DNA of 64,000 nt. Origin: Schaalia sp. HMT-172 (GTDB lineage Bacteria > Actinomycetota > Actinomycetes > Actinomycetales > Actinomycetaceae). Below are positions 32,862 through 40,462 of this stretch, piece by piece. Position 1 is the stretch's first letter; every line of letters begins with the position of its first letter. Under the pieces are notes generated by a model, which saw only the letters and a list, made by a program, of their open reading frames with translations, was not told where the DNA came from and ran no database searches. The position numbers and the translations under genes are program-made. The DNA lies in NCBI RefSeq assembly GCF_030644365.1, contig NZ_CP130058.1, positions 620,001 to 684,000 of the forward strand. Reading direction: 5' to 3'.

Positions 32862-34859
32862 ATGAAACGCGGACCATTTATCGCCGGAGCAGGCCTGCTC
32901 GGCGTCATCGCGCTGGTGCCCGCACTGGTCCCCAGTGCGGTCGCGGCCGACGAGCAGTACGGCGCGACCGTCCCCTACACGCGATACGAGGCCGAGGAGG
33001 CGAGCCGTTCCGACGGGACGACGCTCGAGCGCTCCGACGACCTCGAATCGACGGCCATCGAGGCCTCGGGCCAGTCCTACGTGGCCCTGAATGACCAGAA
33101 CTCCTCCGTGGACTTCACGGCGAGCACCGCGGCCAACGCCCTCGACCTGCGCTTCACCCTGCCGGATCACACCTCCGGTCGTGTCGACGTGCGCGTCAAC
33201 AACGAGACGGTCGCGACCCTCGACCTCTCCTCCGAGGCTGCCTGGCAGTACGTCGGCGGCGACCACGTGTACGACGAGCCGGGAGAGGGCACGAAGGCGC
33301 GCTTCCGTTTCGACGAGGTCCACACCCTCCTTGACCGCCAGGTCCAGAAGGATGATCATATTCAGATCGTCAAGGTCGGTGACGATCAGAACGCCTACGG
33401 CATCGACTTCATCGAGCTCGAGCAGGCCTCGCCCGCCATCGCGCGCCCTGAAGGCGCTGTGAGCGTGGCCGACTATCAGGGAGCCAAGCCCGATGACGGC
33501 GTCGACGACTCCGACGCGCTCATCTGGGCGATGAACCAGGCGGCGGCCACCTCCAAGACCGTCTACATTCCCGCAGGCACGTGGGAGTTCGGCCGCAAGA
33601 TCGGCCTGGACCACTCCGACCTGACGATCCAGGGCGCGGGCATGTGGCACACCAACGTGCGCTTCACCTCCGATCAGGCTGGCGGCGGCGGCTTCGTCTT
33701 CAACCGCGGCGTGGGCGGCGTGACCATGACCGACTTCTACATGTCCTCGAACCTGAAGTCTCGCCTTGATGAGAAGGCGCAGTACAAGGGCTTTGCCGGT
33801 TCCGCAGGTGCGAACACCCGCGTCGCCAACGTGTGGGTCGAGCACTTCGAGTGCGGCTTCTGGATGGGCGACTACGTGGACGCCAGCCAGATGACCTACA
33901 CCGACGGCATGGTCATTGAGAACTCGCGTATCCGCAACAACTTCGCGGACGGCGTCAACTTCGCGCAGGGCACGGCGAACTCCACGGTCCGTAACTCTTC
34001 GGTGCGCGGTAACGGCGACGACGGCCTGGCCTCGTGGTCGAGTATCGACAAGTCCACCAACAGCCAGGCGCGCGTCGCCGAGCACAACTCTTTTGTGGGT
34101 AACACTGTTGAGCTGGGTTGGCGTGCCTCCGCCATCGGTCTCTTCGGCGGCAAGTCCCACGTCATCAAGGACAACCTCATCGTCAACAACTTCTCCGGCG
34201 CGGGCATTCGCCTGAACACTGTGTTCGACGGTCACAACTTCGATCTCAATACGGATGGCGGCATTTCGATCACGCACAACAAGCTCGTGCGCTCCGGCAC
34301 CACGAACGACTTCTACGGAAACACGCGCGGCGCCATCGACTTCCAGGAAGTGAAGGGCGAGATTCGTAACGTCACCGTCTCGGACAACCTCATCGTGCGT
34401 CCCTATGCCGAGGAGATCCGCGCGGACTTCGGCCTGGGTCAGGATGCCCTGTCCGCTCGCGGCATCACGCTGCGCGACAACAAGCGTGACGACGAGGCCA
34501 TGGACACCGCGCAGGCGAAGGTTGTTAACTACGTGCTCGTGGGCGACCAGGTGGTGCGCACTGTCCCCGAGACGGAGAACTACAGCCTGTACTGGTACCA
34601 GCGCGACGAGCGTGGCGCTGATGGCACGATCAACCGCTACTGGGTTTCCAAGGCGGACGGCGTGGCCATCACGCCCGACATGGAGTATTCCGTCGAGGGC
34701 GGCAAGCGCGTCTACAACGTGACGCTCGGTGACCTGCCACAGTACCTGCCGACGTCGACCGACTTCTCCGGCTCCTACGACTACGTTGCCGATCTGGAGC
34801 GCTCGCAGCCTGCTGATGACGGCACGACGATCGTGATCCGTTTCTGGTCGGCGAAGTGA
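32862..34859 (+). CDS. Secreted beta-helix glycoside hydrolase, GH87 (alpha-1,3-glucanase)-like
   Basis: A 665-residue precursor: signal peptide residues 1-28 (ending PSAVAADE), a CBM35-like beta-sandwich to about residue 195 (begins RYEAEEASRSDGT), then a right-handed beta-helix starting VSVADYQGAKPDDGVDDSDAL with IQGAGMWHTNVRF. Asp363 in NNFADGVNF and Asp386-Asp387 in GNGDDGLASWS have the spacing of the three catalytic aspartates reported for GH87 mutanases. It would cut alpha-1,3-glucan in plaque or fungal walls; this substrate is an inference. No wall-anchor signal, so it is released. ATG 32862 has GGAGAG upstream. Alternatively a GH55/pectate-lyase-like enzyme. Confidence 0.72.
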   Translation: MKRGPFIAGAGLLGVIALVPALVPSAVAADEQYGATVPYTRYEAEEASRSDGTTLERSDDLESTAIEASGQSYVALNDQNSSVDFTASTAANALDLRFTLPDHTSGRVDVRVNNETVATLDLSSEAAWQYVGGDHVYDEPGEGTKARFRFDEVHTLLDRQVQKDDHIQIVKVGDDQNAYGIDFIELEQASPAIARPEGAVSVADYQGAKPDDGVDDSDALIWAMNQAAATSKTVYIPAGTWEFGRKIGLDHSDLTIQGAGMWHTNVRFTSDQAGGGGFVFNRGVGGVTMTDFYMSSNLKSRLDEKAQYKGFAGSAGANTRVANVWVEHFECGFWMGDYVDASQMTYTDGMVIENSRIRNNFADGVNFAQGTANSTVRNSSVRGNGDDGLASWSSIDKSTNSQARVAEHNSFVGNTVELGWRASAIGLFGGKSHVIKDNLIVNNFSGAGIRLNTVFDGHNFDLNTDGGISITHNKLVRSGTTNDFYGNTRGAIDFQEVKGEIRNVTVSDNLIVRPYAEEIRADFGLGQDALSARGITLRDNKRDDEAMDTAQAKVVNYVLVGDQVVRTVPETENYSLYWYQRDERGADGTINRYWVSKADGVAITPDMEYSVEGGKRVYNVTLGDLPQYLPTSTDFSGSYDYVADLERSQPADDGTTIVIRFWSAK

Positions 34860-34892
34860 TCGCTTCCTGACTGTCGGCTCTGGTCCACAATC

Positions 34893-34918
34893 GCCCGCGC
34901 CGCCTCGGTGGCGCGGGC
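34893..34918 (+). terminator. Hairpin after the GH87-like gene
   Basis: GCCCGCGCC-GCCTCGGT-GGCGCGGGC, 9-bp perfect stem, no T-run. Confidence 0.5.
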
Positions 34919-35072
34919 GAGGCGCGTCTGGACCTGTGACGAGGCTGTGGGGGCTGGGGGCGTAGGGCAGTCGCGGCCTCCCCACGGTTCGTTCTGCGGC
35001 CTCGTCCTCCGGTTCGTCGTGCTGGCCGGAGCGTCCTACAATGGGGCCGATTCATTGACCAAGGAGGGCCCC

Positions 35073-35531
35073 GTGTCAGTCCCGGATGTTCCAAACGTTC
35101 ACGCCCCTGGTTTCCGTGATACCGGTACCATCCGCTTCATGCCGGACAGCGAGACGGTGCTTGCGCGCATGGAGCGCTCGACGGTCGAGGTCTTCACGTC
35201 TCTCGCCGACTATGTCGAGGCATATGGCCCCTACGTCGATCGTCTGGGCTACCCGACGGGTAAGTACTTCTGGCGGATTCCGCTCGAGCGTGAACCCCAG
35301 CTGTACTACTTCGAGGAGCGCGCGCAGGATATTTTTGCGTTGAGGGACCCGATCTACGAGTATGAGATCACGAACCTGCCGCCGGGCTTTTGTATCCGAA
35401 CGGGCATCAATGTTCCCCAGTTTGACTTGCGTGGCGGTGCCCGTCAGGTGCAGTTCCTGGCCGGGCAGACGCCCCTGACGGCGCTGGAGTGCCTGGAGTT
35501 GGGGATCCTTGCGGGAAAGGTGGTGCGCTGA
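35073..35531 (+). CDS. TNT-domain-like protein, probable NAD(+) glycohydrolase toxin
   Basis: A 152-residue free-standing domain. VDRLGYPTGKYFWR, residues 55-68, resembles the DRxGxxxGxY opening of the tuberculosis necrotizing toxin (TNT) fold. PIYEYEITNLPPG is the YxYEVxxPL-like strand, and PQFDLRGGARQ, residues 115-125, matches the PxFxxxGGxxQ motif in exact spacing, with Gln125 at the place of the catalytic glutamine. There is no signal peptide, secretion domain or membrane segment. The start GTG 35073 has AAGGAGG 6 bp upstream. Its stop overlaps the start of the next gene (TGATG), which I read as its immunity partner. Low overall similarity keeps this tentative. Confidence 0.6.
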   Translation: MSVPDVPNVHAPGFRDTGTIRFMPDSETVLARMERSTVEVFTSLADYVEAYGPYVDRLGYPTGKYFWRIPLEREPQLYYFEERAQDIFALRDPIYEYEITNLPPGFCIRTGINVPQFDLRGGARQVQFLAGQTPLTALECLELGILAGKVVR

Positions 35532-36046
35532 TGTGGGCCCAGCCTGAACTTATGGACTTCGCGATGCGCTCGGGAGCACAGGTGCGTCTGCGTGACGGCG
35601 ATGGCCTGGCGCTCACGTGGGACTGCGGCCGCAGCTGGCGGCACGTGTGGCAGACGCACGGGAGCCACCCGCAGTCCTTTTACGGCGAGAGCGAATACGC
35701 CGAGGAGCGGTGGCCTCACTTGGTCAGCGACGACCGCGACCTCATGCTCCGGTGGGCGATCGTGCGCATCGGCGGCGAGGCGCGGCGCCGTATGGAATGG
35801 GACCCCATCGTCATTCCCTCCAAGGTGGAGGGAGTCGATGAGCGCTGGGGTGTGGAGCAGGTAGGAGCGATCATGGGACGCCTGACGATGGACGGCGTCC
35901 CCCTGCCCATGAGCATGCGCACGATTTTCCCCAATTGCTATCAGCTCAACCAGCTGTCTCATGTCGCCCACATGGACGTCGACGACCTGGTCGCGGCCTA
36001 TCGCGATCCCTCGGGCGGCGAGCTCCTGGGGCACTGGGTGGGCTGA
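35531..36046 (+). CDS. Candidate immunity protein for the TNT-like toxin
   Basis: A 171-residue soluble protein with a Trp-rich N-terminal half (LTWDCGRSWRHVWQTHG) and alternating acidic and basic stretches, as in many small toxin-immunity proteins. It resembles what I recall of the Imm61-type immunity proteins, but I cannot confirm the family. The start overlaps the toxin stop by one base, so the two are made together in similar amounts. No signal peptide, so it would act in the cytosol, where a NADase needs to be held off. Function rests mainly on gene order. Confidence 0.5.
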   Translation: MWAQPELMDFAMRSGAQVRLRDGDGLALTWDCGRSWRHVWQTHGSHPQSFYGESEYAEERWPHLVSDDRDLMLRWAIVRIGGEARRRMEWDPIVIPSKVEGVDERWGVEQVGAIMGRLTMDGVPLPMSMRTIFPNCYQLNQLSHVAHMDVDDLVAAYRDPSGGELLGHWVG

Positions 36047-36367
36047 GCGTCGAGGCTGGAGCGGGTGCGTCGCTGCCGCCCGTGGGTGGATGAGCCTCGA
36101 TCAGGATAGGCCTGCCATACCGGTACAGTGCAGGCTCACCTACCCGAATTACGCAACATAATCGCCTCATTTATTTACGTAATTAGTGATGGTAAAAGCG
36201 CGAAAATATCTCCCCGAATGCTCGTGCTAAGCATTGGAATCTCAACGAAAACGCGCTTCGTTTGCGCATGTTGCGAAAAGGCGTATCACTGGAGTCAACA
36301 GCGCGGCCAACCCGGTCGCGACCGGCTATCAAGAGGCCCCACGGGGCCACGTTGAAAGGACACTCCA
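36047..36367. other. Non-coding, partly AT-rich spacer before the DUF1540 gene
   Basis: 321 bp. A GCCTGC ... GCAGGC hairpin near 36110-36135 may terminate the toxin-immunity message. AATTACG at 36147-36153 and CGTAATT at 36178-36184 form an inverted repeat in the most AT-rich stretch. GAAAGGA precedes the downstream ATG. No gene seen. Confidence 0.55.
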
Positions 36368-36643
36368 ATGGCAGATATGCCCCGCATCCTCGACTGCTCC
36401 GTCACCGACTGCTCCTACAACAAGGAGAAGAGCTGCGGAGCCGCCGCTATCACCGTCGGCTACTCCTCCTCCTGCACGACCTTCATCCCGCTGACCGTCA
36501 AGGGCGGCCTCGCCAAGGCCGAAACCTTCGTCGGCGCCTGCCAGAAGGCCGATTGCGCCCACAACAACGCGCTTGAGTGCACCGCCGCCTCCATCTCGGT
36601 TGGCGCGGGCACCGCGGACTGCCTCTCCTACGAGGCGCGCTGA
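36368..36643 (+). CDS. Small cysteine-rich protein with two DUF1540 motifs
   Basis: A 91-residue protein containing two copies of the DUF1540 pattern: CSVTDCSYNKEKSCGAAAITVG at residues 10-31, and CQKADCAHNNALECTAASISVG at about 58-79. Each carries three cysteines with spacing C-x4-C-x7-C and is followed by a fourth Cys (SSCTTF, TADC). The arrangement suggests metal binding, but no activity is known for the family. GAAAGGA lies upstream. It has its own promoter region and an excellent hairpin terminator, so it is monocistronic. Confidence 0.88.
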   Translation: MADMPRILDCSVTDCSYNKEKSCGAAAITVGYSSSCTTFIPLTVKGGLAKAETFVGACQKADCAHNNALECTAASISVGAGTADCLSYEAR

Positions 36644-36655
36644 GTCTTACTCGCT

Positions 36656-36694
36656 GACGAGGCCGTGGCTGGGATTACCCGCCACGGCCTCGTC
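36656..36694. terminator. Perfect 14-bp hairpin between DUF1540 and TetR genes
   Basis: GACGAGGCCGTGGC at 36656-36669 and its exact complement at 36681-36694, loop of 11. It is a variant of the dispersed 15-mer pair (GTGGC in place of GGGGC). It serves the convergent genes on both sides. Confidence 0.7.
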
Positions 36695-36714
36695 GTATGG
36701 AGCGTGCGGAAAAC

Positions 36715-37347
36715 TCAGCGTCCTTCGCCTGAGCGCACCCGCAGCGTGGGGTGGGGGCGCAGGCCGCGCTGGCCATTCCAAATGAGGTTGACGACGTGGG
36801 CGGCGACCTCGTCCTTCTTCATGCGTCGATCATCCAGCCACCACTGCCCGACCTGAGCGATGAGACCGACGAGCATCTGCGCGTACAGGGGAGACCAGGT
36901 GGTGTCGAAATCGGAGCGCTTGAATTGCTCGGCGATGATGTGCTCGACGCTGGTCGCCACGTCGCCCATGACGGAGGAGAAGGAACCCGCCGTGCGATCC
37001 GAGGGGGCGTCGCGCACCAGCACACGGAAGCCGTCCGTGTTGCGCTCAATGTAATCCAGCAGGCCCAGGGTCGCATTCTCCAGGATGAGGCGCGGGCGCT
37101 CCGACGACTCCAGGGAGGACTGCAGCGACGTGATGAGCGCCTGCACCTCGCGGTCGACGATCACCGCGTACAGGCCCTCCTTGCCGCCGAAATGCTCGTA
37201 GATGACGGGCTTGGAAACCTTCGCGCGGGTGGCGATCTCCTCGACGCTGGTCGCCCCGAAACCCTTCTCGGCGAACAGGGAACGCCCCACGCTCACCAAC
37301 TGCTCGCGGCGCGCGAAGCCGCTCATGCGTGTCCTCTTCTCAGCCAT
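36715..37347 (-). CDS. TetR-family transcriptional regulator
   Basis: A 210-residue regulator. The DNA-binding domain is LVSVGRSLFAEKGFGATSVEEIATRAKVSKPVIYEHFGGKEGLYAVIVDRE, residues about 17-67. It closely resembles actinobacterial regulators of the AcrR type that sit near glmU. The C-terminal part has a WSPLYAQMLVGLIAQVGQWWLDD helix pair lining a ligand pocket. No operator palindrome is obvious. The -10 GATACT ends 6 bases before the ATG, suggesting a leaderless message. Target genes unknown. Confidence 0.88.
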   Translation of the reverse strand: MAEKRTRMSGFARREQLVSVGRSLFAEKGFGATSVEEIATRAKVSKPVIYEHFGGKEGLYAVIVDREVQALITSLQSSLESSERPRLILENATLGLLDYIERNTDGFRVLVRDAPSDRTAGSFSSVMGDVATSVEHIIAEQFKRSDFDTTWSPLYAQMLVGLIAQVGQWWLDDRRMKKDEVAAHVVNLIWNGQRGLRPHPTLRVRSGEGR

Positions 37348-37353
37348 GCTCCC

Positions 37354-37359
37354 AGTATC
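37354..37359 (-). promoter_or_regulatory. -10 box of leaderless TetR gene
   Basis: GATACT on the minus strand, 6 bases before ATG 37347. Confidence 0.5.
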
Positions 37360-37461
37360 ACACGGGACGAGGCCCGGGCGGGGTGGGCGTTCACCTTCGC
37401 GATCGCGTGCGGCGCGTTTGAAAGCGTGCGCGGGGTCCGGGTATCATCACTGTGGACGCAT

Positions 37462-37532
37462 TCCGCCTTGGTGTAACGGCAGCACAGAGGTTTTTGGTGC
37501 CTTTAGTCTAGGTTCGAATCCTAGGGGCGGAG
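37462..37532 (+). tRNA. tRNA-Gln, anticodon TTG
   Basis: 71 bases form a full cloverleaf. The acceptor TCCGCCT pairs with GGGCGGA, the D-arm is GTG/CAC, the anticodon stem GAGGT/GCCTT with loop TTTTGGT places TTG at positions 34-36, and the T-arm is TAGG-TTCGAAT-CCTA. The discriminator base is G. CCA is not encoded. It lies between the TetR gene and glmU, the usual actinobacterial position. Confidence 0.95.
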
Positions 37533-37574
37533 CGATCGGAGCCATCTCGGGCCCGTTAACCCCTGAGGAGGAAC

Positions 37575-38624
37575 ATGTCTCGTCCCGCCGCCGTCATCGT
37601 CCTGGCCGCCGGTCAGGGAACGCGCATGAAATCAGCCCTCCCGAAAGTCGTGCACCCCCTCGCCGGCCTGTCCATGATCGGGCACGCGCTGCGGGCCGCC
37701 CAGGGCCTCGACCCTGAGAACCTGGTCGCCGTCGTGCGTCACCAGCGCGAGGTCGTCGCCGCCGAGATCGCGCGCGTCAGCCCGAACGCGATCATCGCCG
37801 ACCAGGATGAGATCCCCGGCACGGGCCGTGCCGTCCAGTGTGGCCTCGCGGCCCTCGACCAGGCCGTCGCCCCCGCTCCCGGCACCATCGTCGTCACCTA
37901 CGGGGACGTCCCCCTCCTCTCCACGGACACCCTGGCCGACCTGGTCGCCACCCACGAGGGCGCGGGCCACGCCGTCACCGTCCTGACCTCGCGCGTCGAA
38001 GACCCCACCGGCTACGGACGCATCATCCGCGACGCCTCCGGCACGGTCACCGCCATCGTCGAGCAGCGCGACGCGACCCCCGAGCAGGCGGCCATCAACG
38101 AGATCAACGCGGGCATCTACGCCTTCGATGCGGATTTCCTGCGCGCCTCCCTGGCGTCGCTCGGTACCGACAATGATCAGGGCGAGGTCTACCTGACCGA
38201 CGTCCTCGCGGCCGCGGCACCCGCCGGACGCACCGCCGGAGCCCTCGAGCTCACCGACCACTGGCAGAGCGCCGGTGCGAACGACCGTGTCCAACTCGCC
38301 GAGCTGGGCGCCGAACTCAACCGACGCATCTGCGTCGAGCTCATGCGCTCGGGCGTGACCATCGTCGATCCGGCCTCCACCTGGGTCGATGTCGACGTTT
38401 CGGTCGGCGCGGACACCACCATCTACCCCGGCACCTGTCTGCGGGGTACCACCACCGTTGGGGCCGACTGTGAAATCGGTCCTAACGCCACGCTGATTGA
38501 TGCGGAAATCGGGGACCGCAGTGTGGTCCCCGCCGCGTGGGTCGGTCAGGGCTGCGTTGCAGCCGATACGATGGTTACGCCATACGCCACCATCGGCACA
38601 CTGATCGCGGCGCCTCGCGCCTGA
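37575..38624 (+). CDS. glmU: GlmU, UDP-GlcNAc pyrophosphorylase, C-terminally shortened
   Basis: A 349-residue protein; family members have about 450-490. The uridylyltransferase domain (1-230) is complete: LAAGQGTRMKSALPKVVHPL, GTGRAVQCGL, TYGDVPLL and EINAGIYAFDADFL. A left-handed beta-helix begins (VTIVDPASTWVDVDVSVGADTTIYPGTCL) but stops after about five coils. The acetyl-CoA site and the catalytic His region, which lie in the last 110 residues of normal GlmU, are missing. It should make UDP-GlcNAc from GlcNAc-1-P but not acetylate glucosamine-1-P. GAGGAGG lies upstream of the ATG. The sequence runs cleanly into its stop, with prs 24 bp later. Confidence 0.9.
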   Translation: MSRPAAVIVLAAGQGTRMKSALPKVVHPLAGLSMIGHALRAAQGLDPENLVAVVRHQREVVAAEIARVSPNAIIADQDEIPGTGRAVQCGLAALDQAVAPAPGTIVVTYGDVPLLSTDTLADLVATHEGAGHAVTVLTSRVEDPTGYGRIIRDASGTVTAIVEQRDATPEQAAINEINAGIYAFDADFLRASLASLGTDNDQGEVYLTDVLAAAAPAGRTAGALELTDHWQSAGANDRVQLAELGAELNRRICVELMRSGVTIVDPASTWVDVDVSVGADTTIYPGTCLRGTTTVGADCEIGPNATLIDAEIGDRSVVPAAWVGQGCVAADTMVTPYATIGTLIAAPRA

Positions 38625-38648
38625 TCCAACACAAGGAGAGACAACCGC

Positions 38649-39620
38649 ATGAGCGGACTGGTGACCACCGGAGAGAAGAATCTCGTCCTCGTTTCTGGAC
38701 GAGCTCACATGGACCTGGCTCACGCCGTGGGCGAGGAAATCGGATGTGGGGTCTCGCCGGTGACGGCCTACGACTTCGCCTCCGGCGAGATTTACGTGCG
38801 CTTCAACGAGTCTGTTCGCGGCGCCGACGTGTTCGTCCTGCAGTCCATCGCGGGCGACATCAACAAGTGGCTCATGGAGCAGCTCATCATGATTGACGCT
38901 GCCAAGCGCGCTTCCGCGAAGCGCATCACCGTGGTCGCCCCCTTCTACCCCTACTCGCGCCAGGATAAGAAGCACCAGGGCCGCGAGCCCATCTCCGCCC
39001 GCCTCATGGCTGACCTGTACCGCACCGCCGGCGCCGACCGCATCATGAGCGTCGACCTGCACGCCTCGCAGGAGCAGGGCTTCTTCGATGGCCCCGTCGA
39101 TCACCTCTTCGCCATGCCGGTCCTCGTGGACTACGTGCGCGGCCGCGTCGACCTGTCCAACACGGCGGTCGTCTCTCCGGACGCCGGCCGTATCCGCGTC
39201 GCCGAGAAGTGGTCGAAGAAGCTGGGTGGCGCGCCCCTGGCCTTCGTCCACAAGACCCGCGACACGACCCGCCCGAACGTGGCCGTCGCCAACCGCGTCG
39301 TCGGCGAGGTTGCCGGTAAGGAATGCGTCCTGGTGGACGACATGATCGACACCGCCGGAACGATCACCGAGGCGATCAACGTCCTCAACAATGCCGGCGC
39401 CAAGAAGGTCATCGTCGTCGCCACGCACGGCATCCTCTCCGACCCCGCCGCGAAGCGCCTCTCCGAATCCGGCGCGGCCGAGGTCGTCGTCACCGACACG
39501 CTGCCGATTCCCGCCGAGAAGCGCTTCGAGCAGCTCACCGTCCTCTCGATCGCGCCGCTCCTGGCTCGCGCGATCCACGAGGTCTTCGAAGACGGTTCGG
39601 TCACATCCCTGTTCAACTGA
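38649..39620 (+). CDS. prs: Ribose-phosphate pyrophosphokinase (PRPP synthase)
   Basis: A 323-residue class I enzyme making PRPP from ribose-5-P and ATP. Signature regions: NESVRGADVFVLQS, VVAPFYPYSRQDKKHQGREPISARLMADL with the catalytic Arg/Lys flexible loop, SVDLHASQEQGFFDGPVDHL, and the PRPP-binding loop CVLVDDMIDTAGTITEA. Full length. The ribosome site AAGGAGAG precedes ATG 38649. It follows glmU directly; glmU-prs-rplY is a common order in Gram-positive bacteria. Confidence 0.96.
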   Translation: MSGLVTTGEKNLVLVSGRAHMDLAHAVGEEIGCGVSPVTAYDFASGEIYVRFNESVRGADVFVLQSIAGDINKWLMEQLIMIDAAKRASAKRITVVAPFYPYSRQDKKHQGREPISARLMADLYRTAGADRIMSVDLHASQEQGFFDGPVDHLFAMPVLVDYVRGRVDLSNTAVVSPDAGRIRVAEKWSKKLGGAPLAFVHKTRDTTRPNVAVANRVVGEVAGKECVLVDDMIDTAGTITEAINVLNNAGAKKVIVVATHGILSDPAAKRLSESGAAEVVVTDTLPIPAEKRFEQLTVLSIAPLLARAIHEVFEDGSVTSLFN

Positions 39621-39636
39621 CCTTCTCCCGCTTCAC

Positions 39637-39688
39637 ATCCGCCCTCGCCGTAAGGTACCCTGTTGGGGTTGCTCCGGCGAGGGCGGAT
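39637..39688 (+). promoter_or_regulatory. Long-loop hairpin between prs and rplY
   Basis: ATCCGCCCTCGCCG at 39637-39650 pairs perfectly with 39675-39688 (14 bp), leaving a 24-base loop that contains TACCCT, a possible -10. It may end the prs message, or be an attenuator or autoregulatory leader for rplY. No T-run follows. Confidence 0.45.
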
Positions 39689-39787
39689 CCGTATCCGCCG
39701 TTATCGACAGGGCCTGAATCGAGATGCCTCGCGTTTCCTTCACTCTGCCGACACCGACGCCGGACCTGAGAAACGAAGGATAGACAC

Positions 39788-40384
39788 ATGAGCGACAACC
39801 CCGTCCTGCTTGCTGAAGAGCGCACCGAGTTCGGCAAGGGCTCCGCGCGCCGCGCCCGTCGCGCCGGCAAGGTCCCCACGGTCCTCTACGGTCACGGCGC
39901 CGAGCCCCGTCACCTGGACGTTCCCGGCCACGACCTCTTCCTCATCGTCCGCGGCAACAAGAACGCGCTCGTTGAGCTGAAGATCGGGGGCAAGACCCAG
40001 CTCGCCCTCGTCAAGGACGTTCAGGTTCACCCCGTGCGCCGCGACATCCTGCACGCCGACTTCCTGGCCGTCAAGGCCGGCGAGAAGGTTGACGTTGAGG
40101 TCCCCGTCGTCGTCGTCGGCGAGCCCGTGCCCGGCACCGTCCACTCCGTCGAGGAGTTCACCATCCTGGTGAAGGCCCCCGCCACCTCCATCCCCGAGCA
40201 CGTTGAGGTCTCTATCGAGGGTGTCGAGGCCGGTACCGCCCTGCACGTCTCCGACCTGTCGCTGCCCGCCGGCGTTGAGGTCGAGCTCGACCCCGAGACG
40301 GTCGTCGTCTCCGTCCAGGAGGCCGCCGCTGAAGAGGCCGAGGAAGCCGCCGAAGAGGCTCCCGCCGAGGCCGACGCCGAGTGA
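39788..40384 (+). CDS. rplY: 50S ribosomal protein L25/general stress protein Ctc
   Basis: A 198-residue two-domain L25 (TL5/CTC type). The N-terminal 5S-rRNA-binding domain spans EERTEFGKGSARRARRAGKVPTVLYGHGAEPRHL and VQVHPVRRDILHADFLAV. The C-terminal beta domain has VPGTVHSVEEFTILVKAPATSIPEHVEV and DLSLPAGVEV. The tail is very acidic and Ala-rich (about 25 residues), as in actinobacterial forms. GAAGGA lies before ATG 39788. pth, which often follows rplY, is absent; a strong hairpin ends the transcript. Confidence 0.95.
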   Translation: MSDNPVLLAEERTEFGKGSARRARRAGKVPTVLYGHGAEPRHLDVPGHDLFLIVRGNKNALVELKIGGKTQLALVKDVQVHPVRRDILHADFLAVKAGEKVDVEVPVVVVGEPVPGTVHSVEEFTILVKAPATSIPEHVEVSIEGVEAGTALHVSDLSLPAGVEVELDPETVVVSVQEAAAEEAEEAAEEAPAEADAE

Positions 40385-40407
40385 CACTCGCGTAGCATAC
40401 GCTTCCC

Positions 40408-40441
40408 ACGAGGGGGCGAGGCTGATGCCTCGCCCCCTCGT
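40408..40441 (+). terminator. Perfect 15-bp hairpin after rplY
   Basis: ACGAGGGGGCGAGGC (40408-40422), loop TGAT, complement 40427-40441. It lies just upstream of the next gene's -10 box. Confidence 0.75.
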
Positions 40442-40450
40442 CGTATCTGA

Positions 40451-40456
40451 GATACT
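40451..40456 (+). promoter_or_regulatory. -10 box of leaderless mannose-1-phosphate guanylyltransferase gene
   Basis: GATACT, 6 bases (GGGGGC), then ATG 40463. Confidence 0.55.
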
Positions 40457-40462
40457 GGGGGC

